Counted from the stretch's first letter, positions 24,171 through 35,732 are shown. The stretch: DNA of 48,527 nucleotides from Allobosea sp. Leaf344 (GCF_001426225.1 NZ_LMRT01000001.1:816913-865439), one strand, 5' to 3'. Numbers and translations: made by a program. Notes: generated from the sequence alone by a model not told the origin.

Positions 24171-24614
24171 ATGAAGAAGACCAAGCCTGCGCCAGAGACC
24201 GCGCGCGCGCAGGTTGCCGCATTGCCGATCCGGCGCCGGGAGGACGGCGCGATCGAGGTCTTGCTGGTGACGTCCCGTACCACGCGGCGCTGGATCGTGC
24301 CGAAGGGCTGGCCGATCAAGGGGCTCAAGGACCATGACGCCGCGGCGCGCGAGGCGCTGGAGGAAGCCGGCGTCATCGGCAAGGTGCGCAAGAAGCCGTT
24401 CGGCCGCTATAATTACTGGAAGCGGATGCCGGACCATTTCCAGCTCTGCAACGTCACGCTCTATCTGCTGCAGGTGGAACGCCAGCTGGAGCAATGGGCC
24501 GAGCGCGAGCAGCGCACCAGCCGCTGGCTCTCCCCGGAGGATGCCGCGCTGCTGGTCGACGAGCCGGAACTCGCCATGGCGCTGCGCGAGCTGCCCGAAA
24601 CCATCGACGCCTGA
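24171..24614 (+). CDS. Nudix hydrolase (DIPP/MutT-like)
   Basis: A 147-residue Nudix protein. The Nudix helix is WPIKGLKDHDAAAREALEEAG: the REALEEAG half is intact, but the first conserved Glu of GX5EX7REUXEEXGU is Leu. Replacement at this site is, as far as I know, common in the short alphaproteobacterial group whose Nudix box begins PKGWP and which resembles diadenosine/diphosphoinositol polyphosphate hydrolases. Start ATG 24171 (MKKTKPAPETARAQ) with a basic N-terminus; upstream in-frame codons have no homology. Monocistronic. Probably removes a phosphoanhydride from a nucleotide or inositol polyphosphate; the substrate is not known. Confidence 0.88.
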   Translation: MKKTKPAPETARAQVAALPIRRREDGAIEVLLVTSRTTRRWIVPKGWPIKGLKDHDAAAREALEEAGVIGKVRKKPFGRYNYWKRMPDHFQLCNVTLYLLQVERQLEQWAEREQRTSRWLSPEDAALLVDEPELAMALRELPETIDA

Positions 24615-24974
24615 GCGGCGCGCAGATGGTCGTGTCGCGCCTTCAGCCCGGGCGCTGAGCCGGCGAAGCGCCCTCTCCGCACCGGACCGATCCTTGCAGT
24701 AAAAGTCGCTCCGGCAACGCCGCCCGGGCGTGTAAGACGGCGTATATACCTGTCTCTCGCCGCCACATGCCTGCCACAATCGGCATAAATTTGCGCGCGA
24801 CCGGGGGTGTTACACAATGGTCGAGCGTCTGCGGTGTCCGCTTCTCACGATCCTGCCAGAGGTGTTCACAGGCTTGACGCTTTTGTTGGCACGTGGCTTG
24901 CTGAAAACACGGGGAGTCAAAAAGGTGCTCAAGCGCCGACTGTCTCTGTATGCCATTTTCCGGAGGACGAGTTC
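24615..24974. other. Leader region before the second Dpp operon
   Basis: A 360-bp gap without a gene. A 7-bp stem GGGCGCT/AGCGCCC (24650-24656 / 24667-24673) may end the Nudix transcript. CTTGACG (24873-24879) is the only good -35-like sequence, without a clear -10. The stretch is less GC-rich around 24890-24970 than the rest of the window. GGAGGA at 24962-24967 is a near-perfect ribosome site for the binding-protein gene. No riboswitch fold recognised. Confidence 0.45.
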
Positions 24975-26765
24975 ATGAACGAGCAGGACCTGCGACGACT
25001 GATCGCGGATGTGAAGGATGGTGCGATCTCGCGCCGCGCCTTCATCAAGAGGATGGCGGCGGTCGGCCTCGCGGCCCCGATCGCCGGGCAGCTGCTGGCG
25101 TGGAACGACGTCGCCTGGGCCGATGCCACGCTGAAGTACAAGCCGACCAAGGCCGGTGGCGGCGGACCGCTCAAGATCCTGCTCTGGCAGGCGCCGACGC
25201 TGCTGAACCCGCATTTCGCCAGCGGCACCAAGGACCAGATCGCCTCGCGCATCTTCTTCGAGCCGCTCGCCGGCTGGGACAAGGACGGCAACCTCACCCC
25301 CGCTCTGGCGGCGGAAGTTCCGACCAAGGCCAATGGCGGCCTCTCCGCCGACGGCACGACCGTGACCTGGAAGCTGAAGCAGGGCGTGAAATGGCATGAC
25401 GGCAAGCCGTTCACCGCCGACGACGTCGTCTTCACCTGGGAATACGCCGCCGATCCGGCGACCGCCGCCTACACCACCGGCAGCTATACCGGCATCAAGG
25501 TCGAGAAGGTCGACGATCACACCGTCAAGGTGATCTTCCCGCAGCCGCAGCCCTTCTGGGCCGATCCCTTCGTCGGCACCGTCGGCCAGATCCTGCCGAA
25601 GCATCATTTCGGCGAGTACAAGGGCGCCAAGTCGCGCGAGGCTCCGGCCAATCTGAAGCCCGTCGGCACCGGCCCGTACAAATATGTCGACTTCAAGCCG
25701 GGCGACATCCTGATCGGCGAGCGCTTCGCCGATTATCACGTCAAGAACCAGCCGCATTTCGACACGATCGAGGTGAAGGGTGGCGGTGACGCCGTCTCCG
25801 CGGCGCGCGCCGTGCTGCAGACCGGCGAATTCGACTATGCCTGGAACCTGCAGGTCGAGGACGAGATCCTCAAGCGCATGGAAGCGGGCGGCCGTGGCAA
25901 GGTCAGCGCCGTGCCGTCGGGCGACATCGAGTTCATCATCCTCAACACCACCGATCCGTGGACCGAGGTCGATGGCGAGCGTTCCAGCGTCAAGACCAAG
26001 CATCCGACGCTGACCGACCCGAAGGTGCGCGAGGCGATCAACCTGCTGATCGACCGCGATTCCGTGCAGAAGTTCATCTATGGCCGCGGCGGCGTCGCCA
26101 CGGCGAGCTTCGTCAACGAGCCGGCTCAGTTCAAGTCGAAGAAGTTGAAGTACGAGTTCAACATCGACAAGGCGAACAAGATCCTGGACGAGGCCGGCTA
26201 CAAGAAGGGCGCTGACGGCATCCGCGAAAAGGACGGCAAGAAGCTGAAATACGTCTTCCAGACGTCGATCAACGCGCCGCGCCAGAAGACCCAGGCCATC
26301 ATCAAGCAGGCCTGCCAGCGCGCCGGCATCGATCTCGAGCTGAAATCGGTGACGGCCTCGGTGTTCTTCTCGTCGGACGTCGCCAACCCCGACACCTACA
26401 CCAAGCTCTATGTCGACATGGAGATGTACACGACGACCCAGCCGCAGCCGGATCCGGAGCGTTTCCTGAACCAGCTCGTCTCCTGGGAAATCGCCAGCAA
26501 GGAGAACAAGTGGCTCGGCCGCAACGTCTCCCGCTATTCGGACCCGGCTGCCGACGAGGCCTACAAGGCCGCGCAGAAGGAGCTCGACCCGGTCAAGCGT
26601 GCGGAGCTGCTGATCAAGGTCAACGAGATCTTCTGCGAGGCGCATGTCCTGCTGCCGCTTCTGTCCCGCAACCGCATCGCCGCGGCGGCGAACACGATCA
26701 TGCATGATCACAGCGGCTGGGACGTCGACACCTGGAACGTCGCTTCCTGGTATCGCAACACCTGA
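24975..26765 (+). CDS. ABC transporter solute-binding protein, family 5, Tat-type signal
   Basis: A 596-residue SBP_bac_5 protein, longer than usual. The N-terminus has a cytoplasmic lead (NEQDLRRLIADVKDGA) and then SRRAFIKRMAAVGLAAPIAG, a twin-arginine signal (SRRxFIK) with cleavage near AWADA, so it is exported folded by the Tat system, unlike the other three binding proteins here. Family marks: LKQGVKWHDGKPFTADDVVF near 135-155 and GTGPYKYVDF near 232. Lys-rich surface. Ribosome site GGAGGA. First gene of an operon with two permeases and a fused ATPase. Such Tat-dependent members are common in Hyphomicrobiales; ligand unknown. Confidence 0.93.
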   Translation: MNEQDLRRLIADVKDGAISRRAFIKRMAAVGLAAPIAGQLLAWNDVAWADATLKYKPTKAGGGGPLKILLWQAPTLLNPHFASGTKDQIASRIFFEPLAGWDKDGNLTPALAAEVPTKANGGLSADGTTVTWKLKQGVKWHDGKPFTADDVVFTWEYAADPATAAYTTGSYTGIKVEKVDDHTVKVIFPQPQPFWADPFVGTVGQILPKHHFGEYKGAKSREAPANLKPVGTGPYKYVDFKPGDILIGERFADYHVKNQPHFDTIEVKGGGDAVSAARAVLQTGEFDYAWNLQVEDEILKRMEAGGRGKVSAVPSGDIEFIILNTTDPWTEVDGERSSVKTKHPTLTDPKVREAINLLIDRDSVQKFIYGRGGVATASFVNEPAQFKSKKLKYEFNIDKANKILDEAGYKKGADGIREKDGKKLKYVFQTSINAPRQKTQAIIKQACQRAGIDLELKSVTASVFFSSDVANPDTYTKLYVDMEMYTTTQPQPDPERFLNQLVSWEIASKENKWLGRNVSRYSDPAADEAYKAAQKELDPVKRAELLIKVNEIFCEAHVLLPLLSRNRIAAAANTIMHDHSGWDVDTWNVASWYRNT

Positions 26766-26777
26766 CGCAACGACACA

Positions 26778-26807
26778 GGGCCATCGCCGCCAGCGCGGCG
26801 GTGGCCC
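26778..26807 (+). promoter_or_regulatory. Intercistronic stem-loop between binding-protein and permease genes
   Basis: 13-bp stem GGGCCATCGCCGC / GCGGCGGTGGCCC with one G-U pair and a CAGC loop, 12 bp after the binding-protein stop. Stable hairpins at this place in binding-protein-dependent transport operons protect the upstream mRNA from 3' decay or attenuate transcription, giving more binding protein than permease. No U-run follows, so stabilisation is more likely than full termination. Confidence 0.75.
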
Positions 26808-26906
26808 CCGTCCCGGCCCGATTCGACCGGATATGGCTGCGCGTGACGACCATAACCCGACGCTTCGGCCTGCGGCTGCCTGCCGTATCCTGACAGAGAC
26901 CCACAC

Positions 26907-27866
26907 ATGGCCAGTTATCTCCTCCGGCGATTGCTCATCGCGATCCCGAGCCTTCTCGGCATCAGCCTGATCCTGTTCACGGTTCTGGCGATGGCGCCGG
27001 GCGATCCGTTCCAGGAGATGGCGACGAACCCCAATGTCCCGCCCGAGGTCCGCGAGGCGCTGCGCGCCAGCTTCGGCCTGAACGACCCGATCATGGTGCG
27101 TTATGTGCGCTGGCTCGGCTCGATGGTGCAGGGCGATTGGGGCTTTTCCTTCGCCAGCCGCATCAATGTCGACGATTTGATCCTGCAGCGCGTGCCGACG
27201 ACCCTGTTCATCGTCGGCTCCTCGCAGATCCTGGCGCTGATGATCGCGCTGCCGGTCGGCATCTACGCCGCGACGCGGCCCTATTCGATCTTCGACCAGA
27301 TCGCCAACACCCTGGCCTTCGTCGGCTTCTCGCTGCCGACCTTCTTCACCGGCCTGCTGCTGATCCTGATCTTCTCGGTGACGCTCGACTGGTTCCCCTT
27401 CGTCTATCGCTCGGACCTCGCGGCCACGGGCTGGCGCTGGTACTGGGAGATGTTCCGCCAGGCGATCATGCCGATCACCGTGCTCGGCCTGTTCCAGGCC
27501 GCCTCCTATACGCGCTATGTCCGCTCGGCCGTGCTCGACGTGATCCGGCTCGATTACGTCACCACCGCCCGCGCCAAGGGGCTGGGCGAGCGCACGGTGA
27601 CCCTGCGCCACATCACCCGCAACGCGCTGATCCCGGTGGTGACGCTGGTCGCGCTGCAGATGCCCGCCGTCTTCGGCGGCGCCATCGTCACCGAGCAGAT
27701 CTTCCGGATCCCCGGGATCGGCTCGCTCCTCATCGACGCGATCCTGGCGAACGACACGCCGGTGATCATGGCCGTGACTTTCGTCTTCGCCTGCCTCGTC
27801 GTCCTGTTCAATCTCATCGCGGATCTGCTTTATGGCTGGCTCGACCCTCGCATCTCCCTCAGCTGA
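26907..27866 (+). CDS. ABC transporter permease, DppB type
   Basis: A 319-residue six-helix permease beginning SYLLRRLLIAIPSLLGISLI, with the large first periplasmic loop (MATNPNVPPEVREALRASFG) and the EAA loop DYVTTARAKGLGERTVTLRH near residues 213-232. It follows the binding-protein gene after a 141-bp gap with a stem-loop, and overlaps the next permease gene by 35 bp. Channel-forming partner of the protein encoded from 27832. Confidence 0.94.
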   Translation: MASYLLRRLLIAIPSLLGISLILFTVLAMAPGDPFQEMATNPNVPPEVREALRASFGLNDPIMVRYVRWLGSMVQGDWGFSFASRINVDDLILQRVPTTLFIVGSSQILALMIALPVGIYAATRPYSIFDQIANTLAFVGFSLPTFFTGLLLILIFSVTLDWFPFVYRSDLAATGWRWYWEMFRQAIMPITVLGLFQAASYTRYVRSAVLDVIRLDYVTTARAKGLGERTVTLRHITRNALIPVVTLVALQMPAVFGGAIVTEQIFRIPGIGSLLIDAILANDTPVIMAVTFVFACLVVLFNLIADLLYGWLDPRISLS

Positions 27867-28770
27867 GCCTCTGGTGGCCGTGCCGGAGCGCCCGCCGATC
27901 TCGCCGGCGCGCGAGACCTGGCGCCGCTTCCGCAGGCACAAGCTCGCCATGGCCAGCACCTTCGTGCTGACCATGCTGGTCCTGGGCGTCGTGATCGGCC
28001 CCTGGGTCTGGCCGGTCGCCATCAACGAGATCGACTTCTCGGCGCAGCTGCAGGGCCCCTCGCTGTCGCACCCCTTCGGCACCGACGATCTCGGCCAGGA
28101 CCTGCTGGCGCGGATGATCTATGGCGGGCGCATCTCGCTGGCCGTCGGCCTCGCCGCGATGTTCGTGGCGACCTTCTTCGGCGTGGTGATCGGCGCGATC
28201 GCCGGCATGTCGCGCGGCTATCTCGATTCCTTCCTGATGTGGGTCACCGACCTGTTCCTGTCGCTGCCGCAGCTGCCGCTGCTGCTGCTGGTGATCTATT
28301 TCTTCCGCGAGCAGCTCAAGGCGGTGTTCGGCGTCGAGGGCGGCGTCTTCATCCTGATCGTCATCGTCATCGGCGGGCTGAAATGGATGCCGGTGGCGCG
28401 GCTAGTACGCGCGCAATTCTTCTCGCTGCGCGAGAAGGAATTCGTCGAGGCGGCGCGCGCCCAGGGCGCGACCAAGCTGCGGCAGATGGGCGTGCACATC
28501 CTGCCCAACGCCATCGGCCCGGTGATCGTCGCTGCGACGATCGAGGTCTCCTCCGCGATCATCTCGGAATCGACCCTGTCCTTCCTCGGCCTCGGCTTCC
28601 CGCCGGACATCCCGACCTGGGGCCGGCTGCTGTTCGACGCCAAGGACCATCTCGATTCCGCTCCGCACTGGGCGCTCTTCCCGGGTGCGGCGATCTTCCT
28701 GACCGTGCTCTCGATCAACTTCATCGGCGACGGACTGCGCGACGCGCTCGACCCGCGCCGCGTGATCTGA
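27832..28770 (+). CDS. ABC transporter permease, DppC type
   Basis: A 312-residue permease. N-terminal soluble part with the ETWRRFRRHKLAMAS motif before helix 1, the marker SHPFGTDDLGQDLLARMIYG near 79-98, and the EAA loop EFVEAARAQGATKLRQMGV near 204-222. ATG 27832 gives a 35-bp overlap with dppB; GTG 27874 would shorten it by 14 residues and is equally compatible with the family start. Followed after 24 bp by the ATPase gene. Confidence 0.93.
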   Translation: MAGSTLASPSAEPLVAVPERPPISPARETWRRFRRHKLAMASTFVLTMLVLGVVIGPWVWPVAINEIDFSAQLQGPSLSHPFGTDDLGQDLLARMIYGGRISLAVGLAAMFVATFFGVVIGAIAGMSRGYLDSFLMWVTDLFLSLPQLPLLLLVIYFFREQLKAVFGVEGGVFILIVIVIGGLKWMPVARLVRAQFFSLREKEFVEAARAQGATKLRQMGVHILPNAIGPVIVAATIEVSSAIISESTLSFLGLGFPPDIPTWGRLLFDAKDHLDSAPHWALFPGAAIFLTVLSINFIGDGLRDALDPRRVI

Positions 28771-28794
28771 TCCCGCTTTCTGAAGGCGAATGCG

Positions 28795-30645
<1,851 letters not shown>

Positions 30646-30665
30646 GGCTTGAGCCGGAGAGGCCT

Positions 30666-30691
30666 GCGCGCCCCTTTCGTGCAGGGCGCGC
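30666..30691 (+). terminator. Hairpin after the fused ATPase gene
   Basis: 8-bp GC stem GCGCGCCC (30666-30673) / GGGCGCGC (30684-30691), loop of 10 nt, 21 bp after the stop. No U-run. Possible 3' end of the transport operon, ahead of the separate enolase-superfamily gene. Confidence 0.45.
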
Positions 30692-30817
30692 GGGCGCGCG
30701 ATACCCTGTGCGTGCCAGGAAGCGACCACCGGCAGCCGTGAGGCGGGCATGCAGCCGCTGCGGGTACCCGGCCGGGCGCTTCGGCCCTAGCCTCGCCGCG
30801 GACCCCGGGAGGCAGGC

Positions 30818-31906
30818 ATGGCCAGGATCGACGCGATAAGCAGCGGCTATTACCGCATCCCGCTGGAGACCACGCTCAGCGACAGCATGCATGGCGCGAT
30901 GACCGCCTTCGAGCTGAACACGGTCGTGCTGCGCGATGCGGACGGCGTCGAGGGCGTCGGCTACACCTATACCTGCGGGCGCAACGGCGCCGCCATCGAG
31001 GCGCTGCTGCAGCGGGATTTTCCGGATCTGCTGCTGGGCGAGGAGGCGGACCGGATCGAGCATATCTGGAACCGGATCTGGTGGGCGCAGCATTATGGCG
31101 GGCGCGGCGGACCGACCGTGCTGGCGCTCTCGGCCCTCGACATCGCCCTCTGGGACCTCAAGGCACGCAAGCTCGGGCAGCCGCTCTGGTCGCTGCTCGG
31201 CGGCCATGACGACCGCGTCACCTGCTATGCCGGCGGCATCGACCTCGATCTGCCGCTGGAGGCTCTGCTCGCCCAGACCGACGGCAATCTCGGCCGCGGC
31301 TTCCGCGCCATCAAGATGAAGGTCGGGCGCAGCCGGCTGGCGGAGGATGTCGAGCGGGTCGCGGCGATGCGCCGGCATCTCGGCGAGGGGTTTCCGCTGA
31401 TGGCCGACGCCAACATGAAATGGAGCGCCGACGACGCCATCCGCGCGGCGCGCGCCTTCCAGCCCTATGGCCTGACCTGGCTGGAGGAGCCGATCATTCC
31501 CGATGACGTCGCCGGCTATGCCAGGCTGGTGCGGGAGGGTGGTGTGCCGGTGGCGGCGGGCGAAAACCTGCGCACGCTCTGGGAGTTCAAGCAGTATATC
31601 GCCGCGGGCGCCGTGACCTTTCCGGAGCCGGACGTGACGAATTGCGGCGGCATCACCCCCTTCATCAAGATCGCGCATCTGGCCGAGGCGTTCAATCTGC
31701 CGGTGACCTCCCATGGCGCCCATGACGTGACGGTGCATCTGCTCGCCGCCGTCCCCAATGGCAGCTATCTCGAGGCGCATGGCTTCGGCCTGGATCGCTT
31801 CATCGCGGAGCCGCTCCGGATCGAGAACGGCCTCGCCATCGCGCCCTCGCGCCCCGGCCATGGCATCGTCTTCGACTGGGCGGGGCTGGAATCGGTCAGG
31901 GCCTGA
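30818..31906 (+). CDS. Mandelate racemase/muconate-lactonizing (enolase superfamily) enzyme
   Basis: A 362-residue enolase-superfamily enzyme with N-terminal capping domain (1-125) and TIM barrel. Acid-base pair KxK at Lys166/Lys168 (AIKMKVG), metal ligands Asp197 (MADANM), Glu223 (WLEEP) and Glu249 (AAGENL), and His299/His302 (TSHGAHDV) on the other face. The KxK plus His arrangement is that of the mandelate racemase subgroup, which acts on hydroxy acids and sugar acids. GGGAGG lies 5 nt before the ATG. It follows the transporter operon by 172 bp in the same direction and may use its cargo. The reaction (racemisation, epimerisation or dehydration) is open. Confidence 0.9.
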   Translation: MARIDAISSGYYRIPLETTLSDSMHGAMTAFELNTVVLRDADGVEGVGYTYTCGRNGAAIEALLQRDFPDLLLGEEADRIEHIWNRIWWAQHYGGRGGPTVLALSALDIALWDLKARKLGQPLWSLLGGHDDRVTCYAGGIDLDLPLEALLAQTDGNLGRGFRAIKMKVGRSRLAEDVERVAAMRRHLGEGFPLMADANMKWSADDAIRAARAFQPYGLTWLEEPIIPDDVAGYARLVREGGVPVAAGENLRTLWEFKQYIAAGAVTFPEPDVTNCGGITPFIKIAHLAEAFNLPVTSHGAHDVTVHLLAAVPNGSYLEAHGFGLDRFIAEPLRIENGLAIAPSRPGHGIVFDWAGLESVRA

Positions 31907-31974
31907 GCGATGGCTGGCGGCGCAGGCGCCGTGGCCTATGCTGGGAAGCGTCACGTGCCGAAGGAGTTGCCTGC

Positions 31975-32187
31975 ATGACCGAGACGCCCATCAAAGGACC
32001 CGCCTCCTATTTCCCCGCGATCGAGAAGCGCTATGGCCGGCCGATCGGCGAGTGGCAGGCGCTGATCCGGCAGCGTCTGCCGGCGCGGCACATGGAGCTG
32101 GTCGCCTTCCTCAAGCTGGAGCACGGCATGGGCCATGGCCATGCCAATGCGCTCGTCGCAGCCACCTTGGCGGAAAGCGAGCGGTAA
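31975..32187 (+). CDS. DUF4287 domain protein
   Basis: A 70-residue protein that is almost only the DUF4287 domain (SYFPAIEKRYGRPIGEWQ, then AFLKLEHGMGHGHANALVA). AAGGAG stands 8 nt before the ATG. These small proteins are widespread in soil bacteria, often next to uptake or stress genes, and have no established function. Here it follows the enolase-superfamily gene and is convergent with the aminotransferase. Confidence 0.85.
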   Translation: MTETPIKGPASYFPAIEKRYGRPIGEWQALIRQRLPARHMELVAFLKLEHGMGHGHANALVAATLAESER

Positions 32188-32235
32188 GGGCTGCCGCGCC
32201 CGTCCTCGTCCCGGCCATTCTGGAGAGCTGCGCCC

Positions 32236-33570
<1,335 letters not shown>

Positions 33571-33600
33571 CGGGCATCTCCGGCAAGAGCTGCCTCAGCA

Positions 33601-33624
33601 TGTCTTTTATGATAACAAAAGACA
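33601..33624. promoter_or_regulatory. Palindromic site before the aminotransferase gene
   Basis: TGTCTTTT (33601-33608) and AAAAGACA (33617-33624), a perfect 8-bp inverted repeat around ATGATAAC, 30 bp upstream of the aminotransferase start. The AT-rich sequence stands out strongly in a GC-rich window and is the likely operator/promoter, perhaps bound by the adjacent GntR protein. Confidence 0.6.
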
Positions 33625-33631
33625 ACCAGCT

Positions 33632-34513
33632 TCAGTCCAGCCCATCCGGCCGGCGCAGCCGGCTGGCGCGCTGGAGATGGCGCCGCATCTGCGCCGCCGC
33701 CACGTCGAGATCGCCGGCCTCGATCGAATCGAGGATCTGCAGATGCTCGCGGCAATTCACCTCGACGCGTTCGAAGCCGAAGACCCAATCATAATTGGAC
33801 AGGCGCCGGAGCTGGTTCTGGCGGCGGATCGCGGAGTGGATGAAGCGGTTGCCGGAGGCGGCTGCGAGCCCTTCGTGAAAGGCCGCATTCATCTCGAAGA
33901 AGCTGATGGCGGAGGTATCGCGCCAGGGCGCGGCCAGCGTCGCGCGATGGCGGCTGCGCATCTCGGCGAGCCAGGCGGGGTCGAGGGCGAAACCGGGTTC
34001 GAGCAGCGCGGCGGGTTCGATCAGCAGGCGGAAGCGATAGCGCTCGTCATGCAAATGCGGATCACGCGGCTCCTGCAGGAAACGCCAGCCATAGCCGGGC
34101 TTGCGTTCCACCATGTCGAGATCCGCGAGATGGGCGAGAAGCCGCTTCGCCTCCGGCCGGGCGAGCGCGTAGCGCCGCATGATCTCCTGCTCCGAGACCT
34201 CATCGGCGAGGCTGCCGGCCTCGCGCTCATGCGCCAGCTGGATCAGCGCCCGTTCGACGGCATCGACCGGGGCCGTATCGTGATCGGCCGCGCCGGGCAT
34301 GCTGATCAGTTCCAGCCCGCGATTGGGCTGGCGGCGAACCAGGCCGCGATCCTCGAGCCAGGAAAAGGCGGCGCGAACCGGCGTGCGCGAGACGCCGAGG
34401 CGGCGCGCTATCGCGCTTTCCGTGAGATGCGCCCCGGCGACCAGCCCATCCTCGCGCGCCAGATCGAGGATGCGCTCGGCGAGATCCTGCTGCAGGCGGG
34501 AGGGCTGGGACAT
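33632..34513 (-). CDS. GntR family transcriptional regulator with apparent second winged helix
   Basis: A 293-residue regulator. Residues 8-72 form the GntR winged helix-turn-helix (LAERILDLAREDGLV, recognition helix SRTPVRAAFSWLEDRGLV, wing NRGLELI). Residues 86-146 look like a second winged helix (DEVSEQEIMRRYALARPEA, HLADLDMVERKPGYGWRF), and residues 155-285 form the all-helical FCD-like effector domain with His-containing motifs (RHRATLAAPW, NAAFHEGLAA, CREHLQIL). I chose ATG 34513; an upstream TTG at 34540 lies in the promoter. Divergent from the amide hydrolase gene at 34584 and upstream of the aminotransferase, so it probably controls both. Confidence 0.88.
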   Translation of the reverse strand: MSQPSRLQQDLAERILDLAREDGLVAGAHLTESAIARRLGVSRTPVRAAFSWLEDRGLVRRQPNRGLELISMPGAADHDTAPVDAVERALIQLAHEREAGSLADEVSEQEIMRRYALARPEAKRLLAHLADLDMVERKPGYGWRFLQEPRDPHLHDERYRFRLLIEPAALLEPGFALDPAWLAEMRSRHRATLAAPWRDTSAISFFEMNAAFHEGLAAASGNRFIHSAIRRQNQLRRLSNYDWVFGFERVEVNCREHLQILDSIEAGDLDVAAAQMRRHLQRASRLRRPDGLD

Positions 34514-34525
34514 GAAGGGCCTTGA

Positions 34526-34555
34526 TTGTCTTAGTTTCAAATGAAATACATTATA
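34526..34555 (+). promoter_or_regulatory. Promoter with operator in the spacer, before the amide-hydrolase operon
   Basis: TTGTCT (34526-34531) and ATTATA/CATTAT (34549-34555) at 17-18-nt spacing form a good sigma-70 promoter. The inverted repeat TTTCA-AA-TGAAA (34535-34546) lies in the spacer, suitable for repression by the divergently encoded GntR protein. Confidence 0.5.
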
Positions 34556-34583
34556 GCCGAGCAGCGGGCCAGAGGCCGGGAGA

Positions 34584-35732
34584 ATGATGATGACACAGCC
34601 CTGTCCCTTCGTGGACGTCTCCGGGTCGCCCTATGAGCGCGGTGTCCAGCATGGAGCGGCGGTGCCGGCGCGCGTCAAGCGCTCGATCGAACTCTATGGC
34701 GGTCAGCTCGGCGAGCTCGGCTACGGGGCGGCCGAGAAATCCGAGCTGATCGCGGAATTCGCCGGCGAGATCGCGGCCTTCGGCGCGCACTACATCGAGG
34801 AGATGCGCGGCATCGCCGATGGTGCCGGCGTCGCGCTCGAAGACATCATCATGGTCAATGCCCGCACCGAGGTGATCGCCAAGGCGCGGCTGGTCAAGAA
34901 CCGGCAGGTGGAGGCGACGGAGGAGCTGGACGATGGCTGCACCGGCGCCATCATCCTGCCCGAGCGCAGCGCCAATGGCGCCCTGCTGCACGGCCAGAAC
35001 TGGGACTGGAAGGCCGAATGCGCCGAGACCGCGATCGTGCTGCGGGTGCGGCGTGAGGACGGGCCGGATTTCCTGACCTTCGTCGAGGCCGGCGGGCTGG
35101 CCCGCTGCGGCATGAACGCGGCCGGCATCAGCATCACCGCCAATTACCTGGAATCCGAGCGCGATTTCACGCAGCCGGGCGTGCCGCTGGCGCTGATCCG
35201 CCGCAAGGTGCTGGAGCAGGAGCATCTCGCCTATGCGATCAAGGCGGTGGCGACGACGCCGAAGGCCTGTTCGAACAACATGATGCTCTCGACGGTGAAG
35301 GGTTTCGGCATCGACTACGAATGCGCGCCGGACGAGGCCTTCGCGCTCTATCCCAGCGACGGGCTGATCGTGCATGCCAATCACTGGGTCTCGCCCGTCG
35401 CGCTGGGCAAATTGCGCGACACCGGCACGCCGCGCGTGCCGGAGAGCGTCTATCGCGACTGGCGCGTCCGGAAGCTGCTCGACGCGGCCGGGCCGGCGCT
35501 CACCGTGGATGATCTGAAATCCGCGTTCTTCGACGATTTCCTGACCCCGCATTCGGTCTGCCGGCCGCCGCGCCCCAACGATACCGGCAATCTCTCGGCG
35601 ACGGTGGCCATGGTGATCATGCAGCCGGCCGAGGGGATCATGGAGGTCTGCCCGCTTCCCGCGCTGAACCGCGTCTTCACCCGCTACAGCCTGACCGGCG
35701 AGCCGCAGACCCTGGCGCAGGCGGCGGAATAG
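34584..35732 (+). CDS. C45 family peptidase / acyl-coenzyme A:6-aminopenicillanate acyltransferase-like amide hydrolase
   Basis: A 382-residue Ntn hydrolase of the C45 (isopenicillin-N acyltransferase-like) family. N-terminal GSPYERGVQHG, the alpha-subunit-like segment to about 118, then the autoprocessing and catalytic site DDGCTGAI with Cys119 as expected nucleophile, followed by the family motif HGQNWDW (136-142) and NAAGISITANYL. Bacterial members hydrolyse N-acyl amides, including acyl-homoserine-lactone-like or peptide compounds, but substrates are mostly unknown. No signal peptide. Three ATG codons in a row (34584, 34587, 34590); GGGAGA favours the last. First gene of an operon with a binding protein, 46 bp ahead of it. 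Confidence 0.87.
   Translation: MMMTQPCPFVDVSGSPYERGVQHGAAVPARVKRSIELYGGQLGELGYGAAEKSELIAEFAGEIAAFGAHYIEEMRGIADGAGVALEDIIMVNARTEVIAKARLVKNRQVEATEELDDGCTGAIILPERSANGALLHGQNWDWKAECAETAIVLRVRREDGPDFLTFVEAGGLARCGMNAAGISITANYLESERDFTQPGVPLALIRRKVLEQEHLAYAIKAVATTPKACSNNMMLSTVKGFGIDYECAPDEAFALYPSDGLIVHANHWVSPVALGKLRDTGTPRVPESVYRDWRVRKLLDAAGPALTVDDLKSAFFDDFLTPHSVCRPPRPNDTGNLSATVAMVIMQPAEGIMEVCPLPALNRVFTRYSLTGEPQTLAQAAE

Noticed and set aside
20677..24222. A 1181-codon open frame opposite the hybrid kinase
   Set aside because: Shadow of codon bias; the kinase frame contains all catalytic motifs in order.
24336..24400. Nudix protein inactive because the first motif Glu is missing
   Set aside because: The REALEEAG half with the metal-binding glutamates is intact and the substitution is common in this subfamily.
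24615..24974. Riboswitch in the leader of the second Dpp operon
   Set aside because: No conserved riboswitch core or terminator/antiterminator pair could be recognised by eye; a covariance-model search would be decisive.
24810..28082. A 1090-codon minus-strand open frame opposite the second transporter
   Set aside because: Complement of well-conserved transporter genes; composition is that of a shadow frame.
34514..34540. TTG start for the GntR regulator at 34540
   Set aside because: It lies in the promoter/operator region; ATG 34513 matches the family N-terminus.
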